NCBI GenBank assembly: GCA_008931825.1
Contig: QXVZ01014558.1
Span: forward strand, 1 to 60,792
Direction of reading: 5' to 3'
DNA length: 60,792 nucleotides
Origin: Phallusia fumigata
Taxonomy: Eukaryota; Chordata; Ascidiacea; Phlebobranchia; Ascidiidae
In this document: positions 36,700-50,300 of the stretch, in pieces
Position numbering within the stretch: the stretch's first letter is position 1
Layout of the letters: each line of letters opens with the position of its first letter
Notes under the pieces: model-generated
The model's database searches: none
What the model saw: the letters and a program-made list of their open reading frames with translations, nothing else
What the model was told of the DNA's origin: nothing
Program-made: the position numbers and the translations under genes

Positions 36700-36834
36700 T
36701 CAGTTTGCTAAAAAAAGGCGTTGAAATTTAGTTAAAATTGGAACTTTGAAAGCGGGTTTGGGAGCAAGCTTCATGCCATCGAACACATTAAAAGCAATTC
36801 CACACAAGAATGTTATTACCATCAACAAAGCCAT
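36700..36834 (-). CDS. Possible 44-residue secreted peptide (speculative)
   Basis: ATG in the favourable context AAAATGG, then MALLMVITFLCGIAFNVFDG, which looks like a signal peptide. A short tail rich in Lys, Pro, Phe and Leu follows, ending in TGA. I do not recognise it. One-exon ORFs of this length occur often by chance, and nothing around it (promoter, paralogue) adds support. It is listed only because hydrophobic N-terminus and start context coincide. Confidence 0.12.
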   Translation of the reverse strand: MALLMVITFLCGIAFNVFDGMKLAPKPAFKVPILTKFQRLFLAN

Positions 36835-39423
36835 TTTACTTGTTTTAACGATTGTGGACATATCTGGTAACTGTTGACTGTGCAAATCTCGCTCGTTAGT
36901 TACCTTAAACATAGGTGCAAACATGGCCATGATAGTAGGCCTAAATAAATAGCACGGAAATTGCAACAATACGTTGTAATGAGTTTCTTTCGCTACAGTC
37001 CCATGATCTTTAGACTATGTGATTTTATTTGCCGAAACATTTAATCAGCATCCTCAGGTAGAAAGTGTGTACACACGTCAGGAACAAGCTCTTTCATCAC
37101 TTCGCAGACCTCTGAGCCATTGACGCATATCCAGCAAAAAGCCATAAAAACGCATTAAAAGCGATAAGATTCTGACTAATGTTAACATGGCGCTATCACA
37201 ATGGGAAAATTTTCTTTCATGCCCGAGGGCTATTTATTTAATGGCCCTTAATGACATGCCGCTCTGCCTGGGAAAGTAATACCCCAGTAGGTTCAGGTAA
37301 AAAGGCCACACACTTGTACATATGGTTATGTACGAAAACACAATCATCCACATGTTGAGTGAAGTCTTGATGATCGTTCAATAACATGGAGCAGGCATTT
37401 GCGCAGGTGTTTCGTGTGTTTTCCGAACAAACAATCGATCTTTATAACCGCCCAACGACTTGATTCGGCGAATCTAAGTTTTTCATTCGGCGCCAGGGGA
37501 ACGCGTGCACATGCAACTTCTGTGTTTTTTAAAGCAGATAAAATCGGAAACGAACGCGTGTTGAGACACAGTTACACAACGGTCTGTGTGCGATGTGGGG
37601 CTTGGAAGCGAAAATAAATACAAAAGTCCAGTATCGGTTTCCTAACTGGATTCAAATGTAGCACAATGTAAAGCTGGGTTTCGGTTTTAAAGTTTAGGTT
37701 GACGGAGATCGTGCTATTAGGTATACGATGCAGCAAACGACAATGCCAACACACCATGGTAGTTAAAAAATGCACATATACATTGTGAATTGTGATGTTA
37801 TACATTGGTGGAGTAAGAACCTTTTCAGTGTAACAACAAAAATGCCACACACTCATTGTGTCTTATTTTAAAACCTTATCATGTTTTTGGCATTTCAAAA
37901 ATTGACTTGTTAGCTAAATCTTGACTTAAACTAACTGTTTTCAAACAGGTAAATTGATTACCGGGGTTAATGCAATGTTTTTGTTTAATTAAACGTTCAA
38001 CGTCATTTGTTGAAAACTGACATTAATTTTTAAAACCTACACTTACACATATCATCCAAAAAATCTCCAGCGAAAAAGCGGACGAGACCTCATGGCCCAC
38101 TCGTTTTATGTGCGACCTTCTGGTAATCAAATTGCTGCAATTAAGTGCTCCAAGTTATGTAAATTTAAGCGCTTATACTTTGTATCTCGGGTTAAAGGTG
38201 ATGTTTGTGTAGTTGTCCGTTATCGGCAGTAATGCAGGGGTCAGATGATGGCAAAGTGCCGTTAATGGCAAATGAGAGAGGTCAGAAAAACGAAACGGGT
38301 AATAATATTTTATTCTCATGGTCATTAAAATAAAGGTCAATTTCAATAACATGCCACCAAACCACAAATACATTTGCTCATAATAAGTTATCCTGCTGCC
38401 CCATGATTTTGAGTAAAGTCGATGCTCAAAGCTCCACTGAAATGGATACGCAAAACAAAACCTATCGACAAGAGTTACATCCACTGCTTTATCCACAAGT
38501 ATGCTTGCAAATCATATTCTTTTTTATCCACAAGTATGCTTTTTAACGTGTTCTGTAGATACATAACACGTATCAGTGTGCTTTTCCTTTACAAGTTTAA
38601 TTTACAGGAAACTTTAACTCCACGATATTGCATTAGTTCTATTAACAAGTTTAGTTTTGTACAAAAGTGTGTAACTTACGAAAAGATTGTGCTTACAACG
38701 AGTCTTTGAATCGTTCCTATCTTAATGACAAAAGTTATGATACGAATCGTCGACCATGTTGTCTGTTTTCTAGCGGATAACAACTTAGAAAAGTAGTTTG
38801 CAAAGCCCAAAAGCTAAACACACTGCCCACAGTTTCAAATGGCATTATAAGCGCCGTTTGCGTTGGAATGCAAACAATAACGAAAAAGACCTTCAGATTT
38901 TCCCCGATGCGTCGTAAAGATATGTCAGAATCGAATGTCAAATACGCACAAAAAGGTTAGGCAAATACATTGAAAGGACGGACATGAAAATGTTTTCAGC
39001 TGCACCACAGTGTACTTAACTGAGCAGAAAATGTACGTGCAACGTGTGTATTTTGTATTACACGTCGTGTACCCGACAGCTGGTACTAATAAACATATGT
39101 TAACACATAAACGCGGTTGTTAGGTTCCCGGTAAACAGTCAAGTTTATAAACAAACATGGCAACAACATACAATGTTGGTAGTCTGTCTCGGGAGTGGGC
39201 GATTTTAATATTGCAGGTTTTACCACCATGTCCTCAAAACTGTTGGGAAATTCCCTCTGCACTTAACTGTTGAATTCTGCTCTTGAATTCTGCGTGACAT
39301 TACTGTGTGTAGATTTAATCTGATTAAAATTATCAGCAATGCGTTATCTGATGTGAACGTGCAACAAACAAGCAGGTTTTGATGATTTGAAAAAAACATG
39401 AACTTCAGATTTCATCCAACGTT

Positions 39424-40288
39424 ACAAGGCGGTTGGGATTTGCTTGTTTTTAAGATTCACACATAGATAAAATAAACCTGCCTAAATATCTTTAACCTTG
39501 AGTGCATTCGTTCTTTGTGTTCTTTTTCACGTCAAAATGATGTTAATTTAACATTTTTATAAAGAAGACCGTTTTTTTTAACCATGCATGGCATCAACAG
39601 TTTGTTTAGGCATGAAACATATTTTAACATTGAAATAAAAAACTTTCAACAAGCAAGAAATCACAACTTTACAATATTTGCCTTGAAACCACACCCACAT
39701 GGGTTTTTTGTGTGACAGCATAAAATTTCATGTGCACAGCTGCGGTAAACAACATCAGACACTGTAAGCAAATTTCGTCATTGTGGTTGAAACAGTATTT
39801 CTGCACTGTATTAAAAGAATATGAACACAACAGTTTTTACGATAGCAAGTGATGGNACAAGGCGGTTGGGATTTGCTTGTTTTTAAGATTCACACATACA
39901 TAAAATAAATCTGCCTAAATATCTTTAACCTTGAGTGCATTCGTTCTTTGTGTTCTTTTTCACGTCAAAATGATGTTAATTTAACATTTTTATAAAGAAG
40001 ACCGTTTTTTTTAACCATGCATGGCATCAACAGTTTGTTTAGGCATGAAACATATTTTAACATTGAAATAAAAAACTTTCAACAAGCAAGAAATCACAAC
40101 TTTACAATATTTGCCTTGAAACCACACCCACATGGGTTTTTTGTGTGACAGCATAAAATTTCATGTGCACAGCTGCGGTAAACAACATCAGACACTGTAA
40201 GCCAATTTCGTCATTGTGGTTGAAACAGTATTTCTGCACTGTATTGAAAGAATATGAACAAAACAGTTTTTACGAGAGCAAGTGATGG
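39424..40288. repeat. 430-bp direct duplication across contig join at 39856
   Basis: 39424-39855 and 39857 to about 40288 are the same sequence with only a few substitutions (for example gcaaattt against gccaattt), separated by a single n. No coding content. Interpreted as unmerged allelic contig ends. Confidence 0.85.
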
Positions 40289-40547
40289 TTGTGGGGCGTG
40301 GTGTTTAAACAAAGTGGTTTACAATCACATTATAAATTCTGTTTGTCTCCTGCACACATCGAACACATCTCTAGAGCTTGTCTAGGCTAAGAGTCATAAA
40401 TTGAAGTTTACAGCCGAAAAGAGCGATCAAGAAGCACAAGGTAATATTTAAACAGTCTCACCAAGAAAAAATGGCGTGTTCTTACAACACAATGTAAAAA
40501 CCAGAACCAGCGACAGGACTCAAACATGTTTTAAATATATTCTATAC

Positions 40548-40742
40548 CTAATGCAAGTTCCAACGCAAGACACTGCATCTGAACAGAAACTAAAATACAA
40601 AGTTTTGCCTTTCGGACTTAGCAAAGCAACCTTACACTTAACTCTGTTTCGACTGTTAAAAGATATCAATGAAATAAATTGTGTATGCTTGGTTGAACGC
40701 CCGTCAAACAATGACTTGTCGCTATTCAAGAGTTTTCATTAG
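40548..40742 (+). mobile_element. Possible reverse-transcriptase relic of a retroelement
   Basis: The plus frame reads QVPTQDTASEQKLKYK then VLPFGLSKATLHLT. The block YKVLPFGLS-A resembles the conserved RT segment (F-VLPFGLS-AP) of DIRS- and Ty3-like elements. The residues around it fit only loosely, the usual AP is AT, no YxDD motif follows and no long repeats flank it. Either a short eroded fragment or a chance match. Confidence 0.25.
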
Positions 40743-43700
40743 GTAACCTCACATCCTCGAATGTGACTCACTCATTCACATACTATAGTGGCTCTTTTTT
40801 TACTTGATTTCTCGATGACTAACTCACGTGGGGACTTTGCCGCGCGCCTTTGTTTGCTGAAAGAACCCAAAGCCGCGTCAATAACCGCTGTCAATATCCA
40901 TGCCCGGTTGCGCAATCACACAGCAAACATGTGGAGACAGGAAATTGTCCGCTCCTGCACAACAGGTGTGTTTGTGTAAATACATGCACATACAAAGCAA
41001 TACAGCTAAACTGTCTCAACGGGCGGCAAATATTTGAGGAGACAATCCAAACCCCTGACGTCACACACCAGTGACGTAAGCGAGGCATTGTCACTCCTCT
41101 GATCTGACGTTACTTTAGGTTGCATAGGGTATGTCTGTTTTCTAATCCAATCTTGATAAACACCTACAAACACAGAAAAAAAAGTGTTGAAATGCGGGTG
41201 GTCTGTACAGCATTTGTGGTACCAAGGACTGCCCGGTACGAGGTTTTGTAAGTTTTAATATTTCGCATTCCTTTAATACCTGTCTTAAATTAAAATTGTG
41301 TTTTTTTCTGTGTATGAAGAGAATCGCAACACTGTTCGCCCTTCGGCATGTATCAATTAACTTCGCTCGGCACCAAACACAGATTACGTTAAATCAACAG
41401 CACTGACTTGAAACAACCTTTGACTAATTGCTCTGCGCCATATCGTCGAAGAAAATAACCACAACACTTGAAAGACAAGCCTTTTACCGAGCACATCGGT
41501 TGAACACAAGTTCAGTTTTACATAACTCTATAACCTGCGGTTTTTCGCCAATATTGCCTTAATACTAGAGCATAATTTCGTTGCTATCTGCTATGAACAA
41601 AAGCCAACGCTGGATTGTAGGTTAAGCTTGACTTGTTTACTCCCTAAACAGCAAATTATCCTTGTCTCTATGCGGTGCCTGTTTTACAGATCTTGATTAA
41701 TGGGGCAGTAAGGAAATTTTGCTTCTACCAAGATAAGTAGGTTGCTAAACGACACGCATGACTGAGTAGTATGCTGCCAAGTGCATTTTGTTCGACATGG
41801 CTTCAAGTGTGCGCTGAATTTTTTGTGATTCCAACCGTAGTGTTAACGCCGTCATTTTTCGGATAGGTTTTCGTGCCGAAATAAGTTACTTATCCCCGAA
41901 ACTCAGCCAATTTCGAAAAACGAAAATCTTGTAATATACTATATTCTATTTGTTGGTACTGTTATCTTTGAAGGGGTTTCCATTGCACTTTTCTGTTGGA
42001 GGTACATTACAAGACAAACATGAATAAACAGTACTGACCGAAATTTAAAAAGGTTATATGACTAGAAATGCCAGAAAAGTTTTATACGCATACAGCGCAT
42101 CCAGAAATGTTGTGTTGAGTAAAACCCGCTTATCGCCCACTGTGACGTGTTTTGTCACATTTGTTTTAAAATATATTCACTCGATGTACAGTAGTACATA
42201 GCCATACAAGGTCAAATCAGGCAACTTTGTCCGCAAACCTCAACTCTGTCACCCAAAAATCTCCGATAAGCATCATTTGACCTACAGCAAAAGTAGTTTA
42301 GCTGTTCCTTGATAAAAAGACATAAATGAGCATCGTCCGTACGTTCGATGAAGCGTTTTATCGATGCACCCATCGCTATTCGCATTTTAACGCGACGCAA
42401 AATTTTCACGGTGCGTTTGTGACGTATTACTGACGTCGGCACTTGCAGGCATGAAGTTAAATGTTGTGGCGAAACGTAACCAGCCGTAGTGAATCGGTAA
42501 TAAGGTTACCGCCACGGGTAATAAATATTTCTTCGTGGTTAAGACGTTATCGCTGACAAGCGAAAACTTGTACAAGGGTCTATAAATAGTCACATTCCTT
42601 CAGCGCTTTTGGAGACAAAGGCATTTCCTTTTTATACCTGGCAAAAATATTGCATGCTTTTACAGGATCATTAGTTTTCAGAGATAAGACGCAAAAAGAA
42701 CTTGTTATGTCTGCTACTAGGGCAAATGCCAATGTAGTTAAAACTATAACATAACACAATATTATCCTTTATATGCAAAACCACTCACGCAAGCCTGGAG
42801 AGTATTGGTAAACCACAAGTTATTTTTAATCATTTGGTGTTGCTTGACTCTGAGAAAGCGACTAAATTCAAATTTAAAACTCTCATTTTCACTGTTACAT
42901 TGCAGACACGCAATTAACTGCACAAAACAATTGGGTAAATCGAGCACACATAAGTTTGAAAATACATTTTAAATCTGCGCAAAACTGTTGGATTTGTTGA
43001 CCTACTCCTGCCTATGACGCAGGGATTGGGGCCGTTTAAGTCAGCAATTTAGGCAATTTCAACAATCGAATGGAATTAGCAGGCGCACAAAACCCCGTCA
43101 GCTCACTACGTTGGCTATGATTGACAACAACAATCCAGCAACTCAAAACATGAGCTTGTTGACACAGTGAGACAATTGATGGAGCTTAGTGACATTCCTG
43201 TGTATGCGACGTGTAGGCCGACAAAAATCAACCCTTTGGTTAAAACGTTTAGGGTTAGGTGTTGAAATTATGTGCAAAACTTGCATTTCCAACGTACTAA
43301 CCGGAATTTTGTCGACCATTAATTTACGAAAGGGTGTCAACAATTAATTCCTATTAGAATCACAAAACAGGTTTGCGCAGATCGTTAAAAACAACTTTTG
43401 TCTTTCTACGTTTAAAGAGTGTGGCATTTCCACCAATCCCTCCAGAAAATCCGCTCACAACAGCGCATATAAATAGATTTACTTCTAAAAAAAACCTTGA
43501 AGCAGTCCCTGTAACAAGGCAGAAAAAATACGTTCAAGTTTCGGAAAAAATAGAGACACCGAAACCACGCAATAAGATACCAAACATTTTATAGCTATCT
43601 TTTCTAGCTTTCAATCACTCAGAAATTTTACAGCAGGTAACATAAAACACATCTATCGTTTACGAAAGCGATGACGAAAATTATGTTCTCGATGACGAAA

Positions 43701-44012
43701 ATTCTGTTCTATCAATAACCGCGATTTTTTTCCGCTCCATTACATGCACGCACGATAGAAGCTGATCGGACAAATGACTTGACCAACTTATGTTCAACAG
43801 GAAATCACCACCTAGCCATTAAGCGCCTCGCGACATTTTCTCAAACTGTGTTTATTTTTGTGCCAAAGTCATACGGTTAAAAGCAACTTCCTTCCTGTCT
43901 CGACCTAGCTACGAACTTTCCCTGCTGTCAATAGAGCGCGAACTCTATCGAATTCTCCTCCGTTTTAGCCATCCGCAAGGCCCATGGCTCAACAATGCGA
44001 ATACATTTACAG

Positions 44013-44013
44013 N
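44013..44013. other. Contig join without flanking duplication (gap of unknown size)
   Basis: A single n like the other joins, but the sequences on either side do not repeat each other. It may be a true gap. It lies 3 kb downstream of the last tolloid exon found and could hide the missing terminal exon. Confidence 0.6.
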
Positions 44014-45818
44014 AATCAACTACAGCAATTATTCGACAAACAATTTACACTGCTTAAGGAAATGACAGTACACAATGAGTCATACCAAAAACTACAAACA
44101 TCTGTGTGTGAAATCATCAACCTGTCATAGTTGGATGTAACATGTCCAAGTTATCACATGATCATCCTTATCTGATTACCAAGAAGTAGTGGAGGACAAG
44201 TTGTTACATGTCAATCAAAATTTAATTTGGGCCATTTTTACTTGATACTATTTGACTACATTAAACATAAGAAATAACATACATACACAATTAACTTGTT
44301 GGCATAAATTTTACATCAAGAATAAGTAAAATTTTTACACATTGAAAAAATGGGTATTTTTAGAAGTATTCTTAACGCCACAGTAGCCCTAATGCAAAAC
44401 TGATAAACGTGTGTAAATAAACCATTGTGCATTGTTGTGAAAAAAGATAAAATCGGCATGGTAAAATGTTAAACTAGTTCCAGCAAAAGCAGAAATCCTA
44501 CCAATGTAAAATGAAACACTTACCACAAAAAAAACGCATTGGATCCGAAATGTCGAACAACGAAAACGGGAATGTATCTGCACGCGCAGTGGGAAATCTC
44601 AACAACAAACTCATCCTGGCGCTTGCGCTGCGCATCAAATTTGTATTCACAGTTATTTCGCGCTCACGCACCATGACACAATTAACGTCACAGTATTGAA
44701 GCTCTAGCGCAGCTTAGTGTCAGTTAATTTTTTAAACAACAATACGTTAGTGTACATTTTAACAAACTTGAGTAGTAGAATTTGCGTAGACTTTGCTATA
44801 AGACCAGTTTTTATTACTTATTAATCTACATTTATAGATTTTAAGTTTAGGTTTATCATCGATAACTTATCAAATGTAACAAAATAATTAGCGTTTATTC
44901 TTAGTTTGTGGAAGTAGCTGCTTAAATATTCCGCACTTGCGATATAGTGCCGAGCAAATTATGCCGCTGGCAAAGTAGTTGGAATGCCACTGAGAAGGGG
45001 ACCACAAAAAACTTAATCGCGCCCCCCACCCCGGTGTTATTATTGGGTTTCCAGTAAATTTGGAGTCATCTTGTCAGCTTGTATGACGATGAAAAGTCGA
45101 CCGCGGACCGCTTTCTGCTTTTACAAATTTACCCAAGTCAAGCTTTAATTAAAAGATAGGCTACACTTTCAAGGCAAGTTTTTCTTTTGTAGTTTGATTT
45201 TATTCATTGCGTGATGAATGCTGTGGCATTGAATTATTAATTGCAACTCAAAATAGCGGCAAAGAAAAGGCTAAAGAGCATGGAAGTTGCGCAAAATACT
45301 CATGAGCCCTTTTTAATAGCAAGTGGTATTGGCCATTGGGACTAGTCCGAAGCTGTCCAGGATATAGCATACTGCAACATAAAATTTGGAGGTGCAAAAA
45401 CAATTACCACATTCGAAAATGCTAAATGTCTCACCGCATATTTGTGTCGTGCCACAAAATAAGTCTATTTCTGGTAACAAATACGTACGAAATAATTGTG
45501 AAAATCAAATGTGACTTGTCAAAACTGTGAGTGAAAATTCAGGAAGCACGTAACAGCAAAAGTGACAAACAATAGGAAAAAGTTCGGGATAAAAAACGTT
45601 GAGCCAAATTAAAACATGGCGTATGTAAGATCCCGAGAAGTAGAAACATCACAAAGGAGAAATAGGTGAAAAACACAAACAGCTTCCGCACGATTAACAC
45701 GCGCCAGCGCGGCCGTACGGGTTGTATAAAGATTTCAGCTAAAATGTGACGGTAAAGACATATTGCAGACGTGGCCAATGCGAGACAGGTGTATTTTTTA
45801 AATCTGTGTAAAAGGTCA

Positions 45819-47130
45819 TGGAATGCTATGACTGCAACGCTTTGATCCTCACAAAAACAACTTCGGTTTAAACAATTTTCCCATGTGAACCGTAGTTTCG
45901 GGAAACTGATGCACTACTTAGTAGTTGGTAAGTCTTTGGACATGAAACTTGTATAAAGTGCCGTAGAAATGAGGTCATTTTGACCGTCAGTTAGGGCAGT
46001 GCTTGTGAAGGTTGTTCGAGCAACATCTTGGCCGTCGTTATGCAGTGTTTACTTCGACACGGTTGATCGGGTCTCGCAACCTCGTACTTCTGTAAGTTGC
46101 GCGGAATCCTTTTTTGTTGATTGTATCGTCGGAATGAAATCGGATGAGCAGTGAATCACTGGATGAGAGGAGTGTTGATGGGGCCTGTTGGTGTATATAT
46201 TTGTGAATAATTAGGCAATAACAAAAGAACTGTTACGACTGATGTGACAACCGTAAAATGGTCTGAGGGTTTTTACAATTAAGAACGAATTAGGGTTGGT
46301 AAACTGCACATTTGGAACAGATTTATTTTCGAAAAAGCAACAACATTATTAGTATGTTTTAAAATAATAGTCACACTAAAAACTTCTAGAAAAAAAGCAG
46401 ACTTACTCGTTGTCCACAAAATCGTCCAAACCGAACTGCGTTATCCGAATTTCCATCATAAACTTCAACGAAATCNTGGAATGCTATGACTGCAACGCTT
46501 TGATCCTATCAAAAACAACTTCCGTTTAAACAATTTTCCCATGTGAACCGTAGTTCTGGGTAAAGTGATGCACTACTTAGTAGTTGATAAGTCTTTCGAC
46601 ATGAAACTTGTATAAAGTGCCCTAGGAATGAGGTCATTTTGACCGTCAATTTTAGGGCAGTGCTTGTAAAGGTTGTTCGAGCAACATTTTGGCCGTCGTT
46701 ATGCAGTGTTTACTTCGACACGGTTGATCGGGTCTCGCAACCTCGTACTTCTGTAAGTTGCGCGGAATCCTTTTTTGTTGATTGTATCGTCGGAATGAAA
46801 TCGGATGAGCAGTGAATCACTGGACGAGAGGAGTGTTGATGGGGCCTGTTGGTGTAAATATTTGTGAATAATTACGCAATAACAAAAGAACCGTTACGAC
46901 TAATGTGACAGCCGTAAAATTGGTCTGAAGGTTTTTCACAATTTAAGAACGAGTTAAGGTTGGCAAAATGCACGTTTGGAACAGATTTATTTTCGGAAAA
47001 GCAACAACATTATTAGTATGTTTTCAAATAATAATCACACTAAAAACTTCTAGAAAAAAAACAGACTTACTCGTTGTCCACAAAATCGTCCAAACCGAAC
47101 TGCGTTATCTGAATTTCCATCATAAACTTC
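45819..47130. repeat. Direct duplication across contig join at 46476 (allelic copies)
   Basis: 45819-46475 and 46477 to about 47130 are two versions of the same sequence with scattered substitutions and small indels, separated by one n. The left copy breaks off inside the last tolloid exon found. Read as allelic contig overlap. Confidence 0.85.
46407..46475 (-). pseudogene. Partial allelic copy of tolloid exon t19
   Basis: The last 69 nt of the CUB5 exon with the same gtaagt donor, cut by the n at 46476. It differs from 47071-47139 at one synonymous Ser codon. Not an extra exon. Confidence 0.8.
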
Positions 47131-47321
47131 AACGAAATCGTAGCTACAATCGCTTTCATCTTCCACTTCGAAGTCGGGAAATATAAGTTCGACTCCATAG
47201 CCCCGCTGTGCGGTGACAACCCAGTCACATTCCCGACCGCTTATATAGTTGGTGTCGCCATACTGAGGGTGCGAGAACAGTTCTAATCTTCGTGAAGCGG
47301 CGCTCAGGTTTCCTCCACAAA
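47071..47321 (-). CDS. BMP1: Tolloid exon t19: most of CUB5
   Basis: 251 nt: two nt complete a Val codon, then 83 codons to a gtaagt donor in phase 0. [13 protein letters not shown], then CDWVVTAQ and [11 protein letters not shown]...GRFCGQR show the CUB pattern up to the third conserved Cys block. The closing strand (normally like I-F-SD...GF--Y) must be in a further exon. Reading on into the intron gives a stop after eight residues or so. Confidence 0.92.
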
Positions 47322-50300
47322 CTAAGTTATTTTGCTCGTTTTAGAAAGTTGAAATAAAAAAAATTTGTGACACTTAATTAACACTGTAAGCAAACTACGT
47401 TGAGCGTTTTACTCATGTCAGACCAAACGGTTGGGCCCCGTTGTCAATGCAATTTACAAATAAAAATGTTAATAAGATATTAAAAATTGACCTGTTGTGT
47501 GGGAAGCTTGAAATCCACGCTTTTGCACCGAAGCATCAGAAAAGAATTTGACAAACATGATGTTGCCACTGGCAATGATAGGTCTCGGTTTTTTGGTACC
47601 ACAATAGCGACCAAGCATTGAAGCTGTGCCATTTTCACCATCAAACACCTCAAGATGATCATAGGTGCATTCCTGTTGATGTTCAAGTTCAAATACGGCG
47701 AAAACCTACAAGATTGTGGAATGTGGTAAATCAATATCAAATCACACCCATCTTCAAATGCACTAAATATATAATAATGCGAACATTTTTTGGATTGTAT
47801 TTTTTTTCTCTTCACTGTGCGAACAGCGCCTATGGGTATGCTGGTATTGAAATCACGTTTTATCCTACTTTTAAACTTTTTAATTTTTCAAGAAAAAGGT
47901 TTTTTATTCAACCCGCTAGGGGCTGGAGCAATGCTATGTTTCTTGGTCAGGAATTGACACGATGTCCATTATAACCGCCAGCCCCGCCAGTAGCTACAAG
48001 GCATTAGCGCAAAAAGCTAAGCAATTCTGGTATTGGTTAAGGTCAACATTCGTTAAAAAACAAACAAACAATTAACTTACGAGTTTAACGCGGTGTCCAG
48101 CTGTGGTTGAAATATGCCAGGTGCATTCCTTTCTCCCTGGGTACTTGTTGGGGTAGTTGGGGCTAGTTATTTCGCCCACATGAGAAGTGATCGAATGCTC
48201 ACAACCAGCTGAACAGAATATTTTATAGTATTTAATAAAGACAAAATTGCAAAACGTACGGTTTTAAAAGGCGTTTAGAGTTTTGTAATATGCTACCTTT
48301 TGGGCGCTGCCCCCCCACCTAAAAAAATTGGGGGACCGCCCACGCTATTGACCATCATACTAAATACATTTACAGAAGAAGAACTAATTGTACTACCATA
48401 CGAGCATACATTTAGCAATTTTGCTCTTTTGCTTGTTATCCTAAGTACATAAACAACAAACATTGTCTAAAGTCACCTTCTTTGCAGTCCCTGGCGTTGT
48501 CATGCAGAACAAACCCATTCCGACAAGAGCAAGTAAAGCTTCCTAATGTGTTGTGGCACATGTGCATGCAACCCCCGTTATCTTCAGCACATTCGTTTCT
48601 GTCGGATGTAAAACGTATCCGGAACCCTGTAACAAGCACAAATTATAACGTCCGCATGGTGACAGTAACGATTTTTCAAAATGAATTGGAGTGGTGGTTT
48701 TAGCATTTTGTATTACCTCTTTTAGCAACTGTGTCGTCTGAGGAGAACTTTATTCTCATTTGATTGGATGTAGAAGTGATTATTGGTGGGAGTTCGGCTC
48801 CACAAAACTTTCCGCTCAGTTTAGATGCATCAGATAAGCCACTTCTTACCTCCACGTAATCATATTTGCACACCTAAAATAGTAGTTTTCTTTTAAACCA
48901 AAAACTCTTTGTTATTAATTAGGTCCAGCAAAAAGTCTTATTACGTCATTTATTACAAAATTCATGAAACAGCAAAAAAACTTGGCGTTTGTGATGTTCC
49001 CACCCTACTGACGCAGAAACGGTAATCGACCCAACATATAAACACACAATATTCGTTCACCAGGAAAGATAGATTCAAAACATAAACACGCAGACATAAA
49101 CATCAACGCCAACCTGAAACTTTAACCGTTGTTGTGTAACAAACAGGGTATTGACTGATGAGAAACCAGCGCGCAATGTTTGTGTTTCCCTTTGTGCTGA
49201 CAATTCTTACCTCATTACCCTCCAATTCAAACTTGTCGAACTGTATCGTGATTTTGTGCTGGGGCGGAGCAACAATTTGCCATGTACACTGCTTGTTTGT
49301 TGGGTAATCTTGAGGCCAGTTTGGTGAAGTAATTTCGCCGTCCAGTGTAGTGACAAATCCACCGCAAGCCGCTTCACAAGATCTGTAATGCAGAAAATTA
49401 ACATGTTATTTCAATAAACTTTGAGTTTTGCTAAGCATTCCATTACACTTTGTCAAAACAATGTCAAAACTTAAAAACGCAGTAAAACTGATTAAAATAT
49501 AAGTGGAACCACAAAGAATTATAAAATATGTAGTTGGGGATAACACACTAGCAATTTAACTTAAAAGTTACTGATTTAACTTTACCTTCCGTCCCTACGT
49601 AGCTCAAAGCCAGGAAAGCAAGAGCATTTGTAGCTTCCCAAAGTGTTAATACAGTTCTGCTGACAACCACCATTGTTGGGCGTGGAACATTCATTTCTTT
49701 CTTTGAAGAAAGACGCAGCGAATCCAGCTTTGTTCACCGAAGCTAACATGTTACATAGTAGGTAATTAGTCCCAGAATAAAAATTCAGAAGTACAAAATC
49801 TACACAGTTTTTCAAACGATCGCCAATGTATAACCTGTTTAAAATTAATTTTTTAACGTTTTGTAAACCGAAAAACAGAATTTGTTCAATTTAAATTAGA
49901 CCTAATCTGTCATTTTTGTGCTGTAAATGGCAAATCTAGAAAACTCCGTGAGTAAAACTCAGGGTTAAAGAAGTTCTAATGACTGCTACAAAATCTTTCA
50001 TACTAAGCAATTCAATTTTTTTGCAATATATGTGAATCTGAATATTTCGTTTTGGTGTGCCTTTGGATCGAAGATAAACCAGCCCACAAAGTGTTAGTTT
50101 TTATACCCACCATCGGAGACAAATTTAATCCAGAGTGTATTTCCCGTAGACTTGATGTCATCAGGTCGATCGTAACCACAGTATCTCCCGATAAGTTCCG
50201 AATCTTCCGTCGATCCATCTCGAACTTCAAGGTAATCATACGCGCAAGTATCGTGACGTTCCACCTATATATATAACAAGCAACATGGTATTTTTTATCG

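Larger units (their letters stand above)
36835..46406. other. Intergenic stretch between tolloid and TET
   Basis: About 9.5 kb without a supported gene. It holds a 430-bp allelic duplication (39424-40288), an RT-like relic (about 40550-40742), a contig join without duplication (44013) and the left part of the duplication around 46476. The last exon of tolloid should lie here or in the gap, but I could not identify it. Confidence 0.5.

Noticed and set aside
44389-44583. Minus ORF (ISAFAGTSLTFYHADF...) as the missing end of tolloid CUB5
   Set aside because: The acceptor gives the wrong phase, and the CUB end motifs (SD, GF) are not really present.
44890-45010. Phase-0 minus exon starting WHSNYFASG after a good acceptor, as tolloid C-terminus
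   Set aside because: The sequence does not resemble a CUB ending, and the acceptor alone is weak evidence.
48290-48360. C-rich then G-rich stretch as a transposon end
   Set aside because: Only a short imperfect palindrome in a tolloid intron; no partner terminus found.
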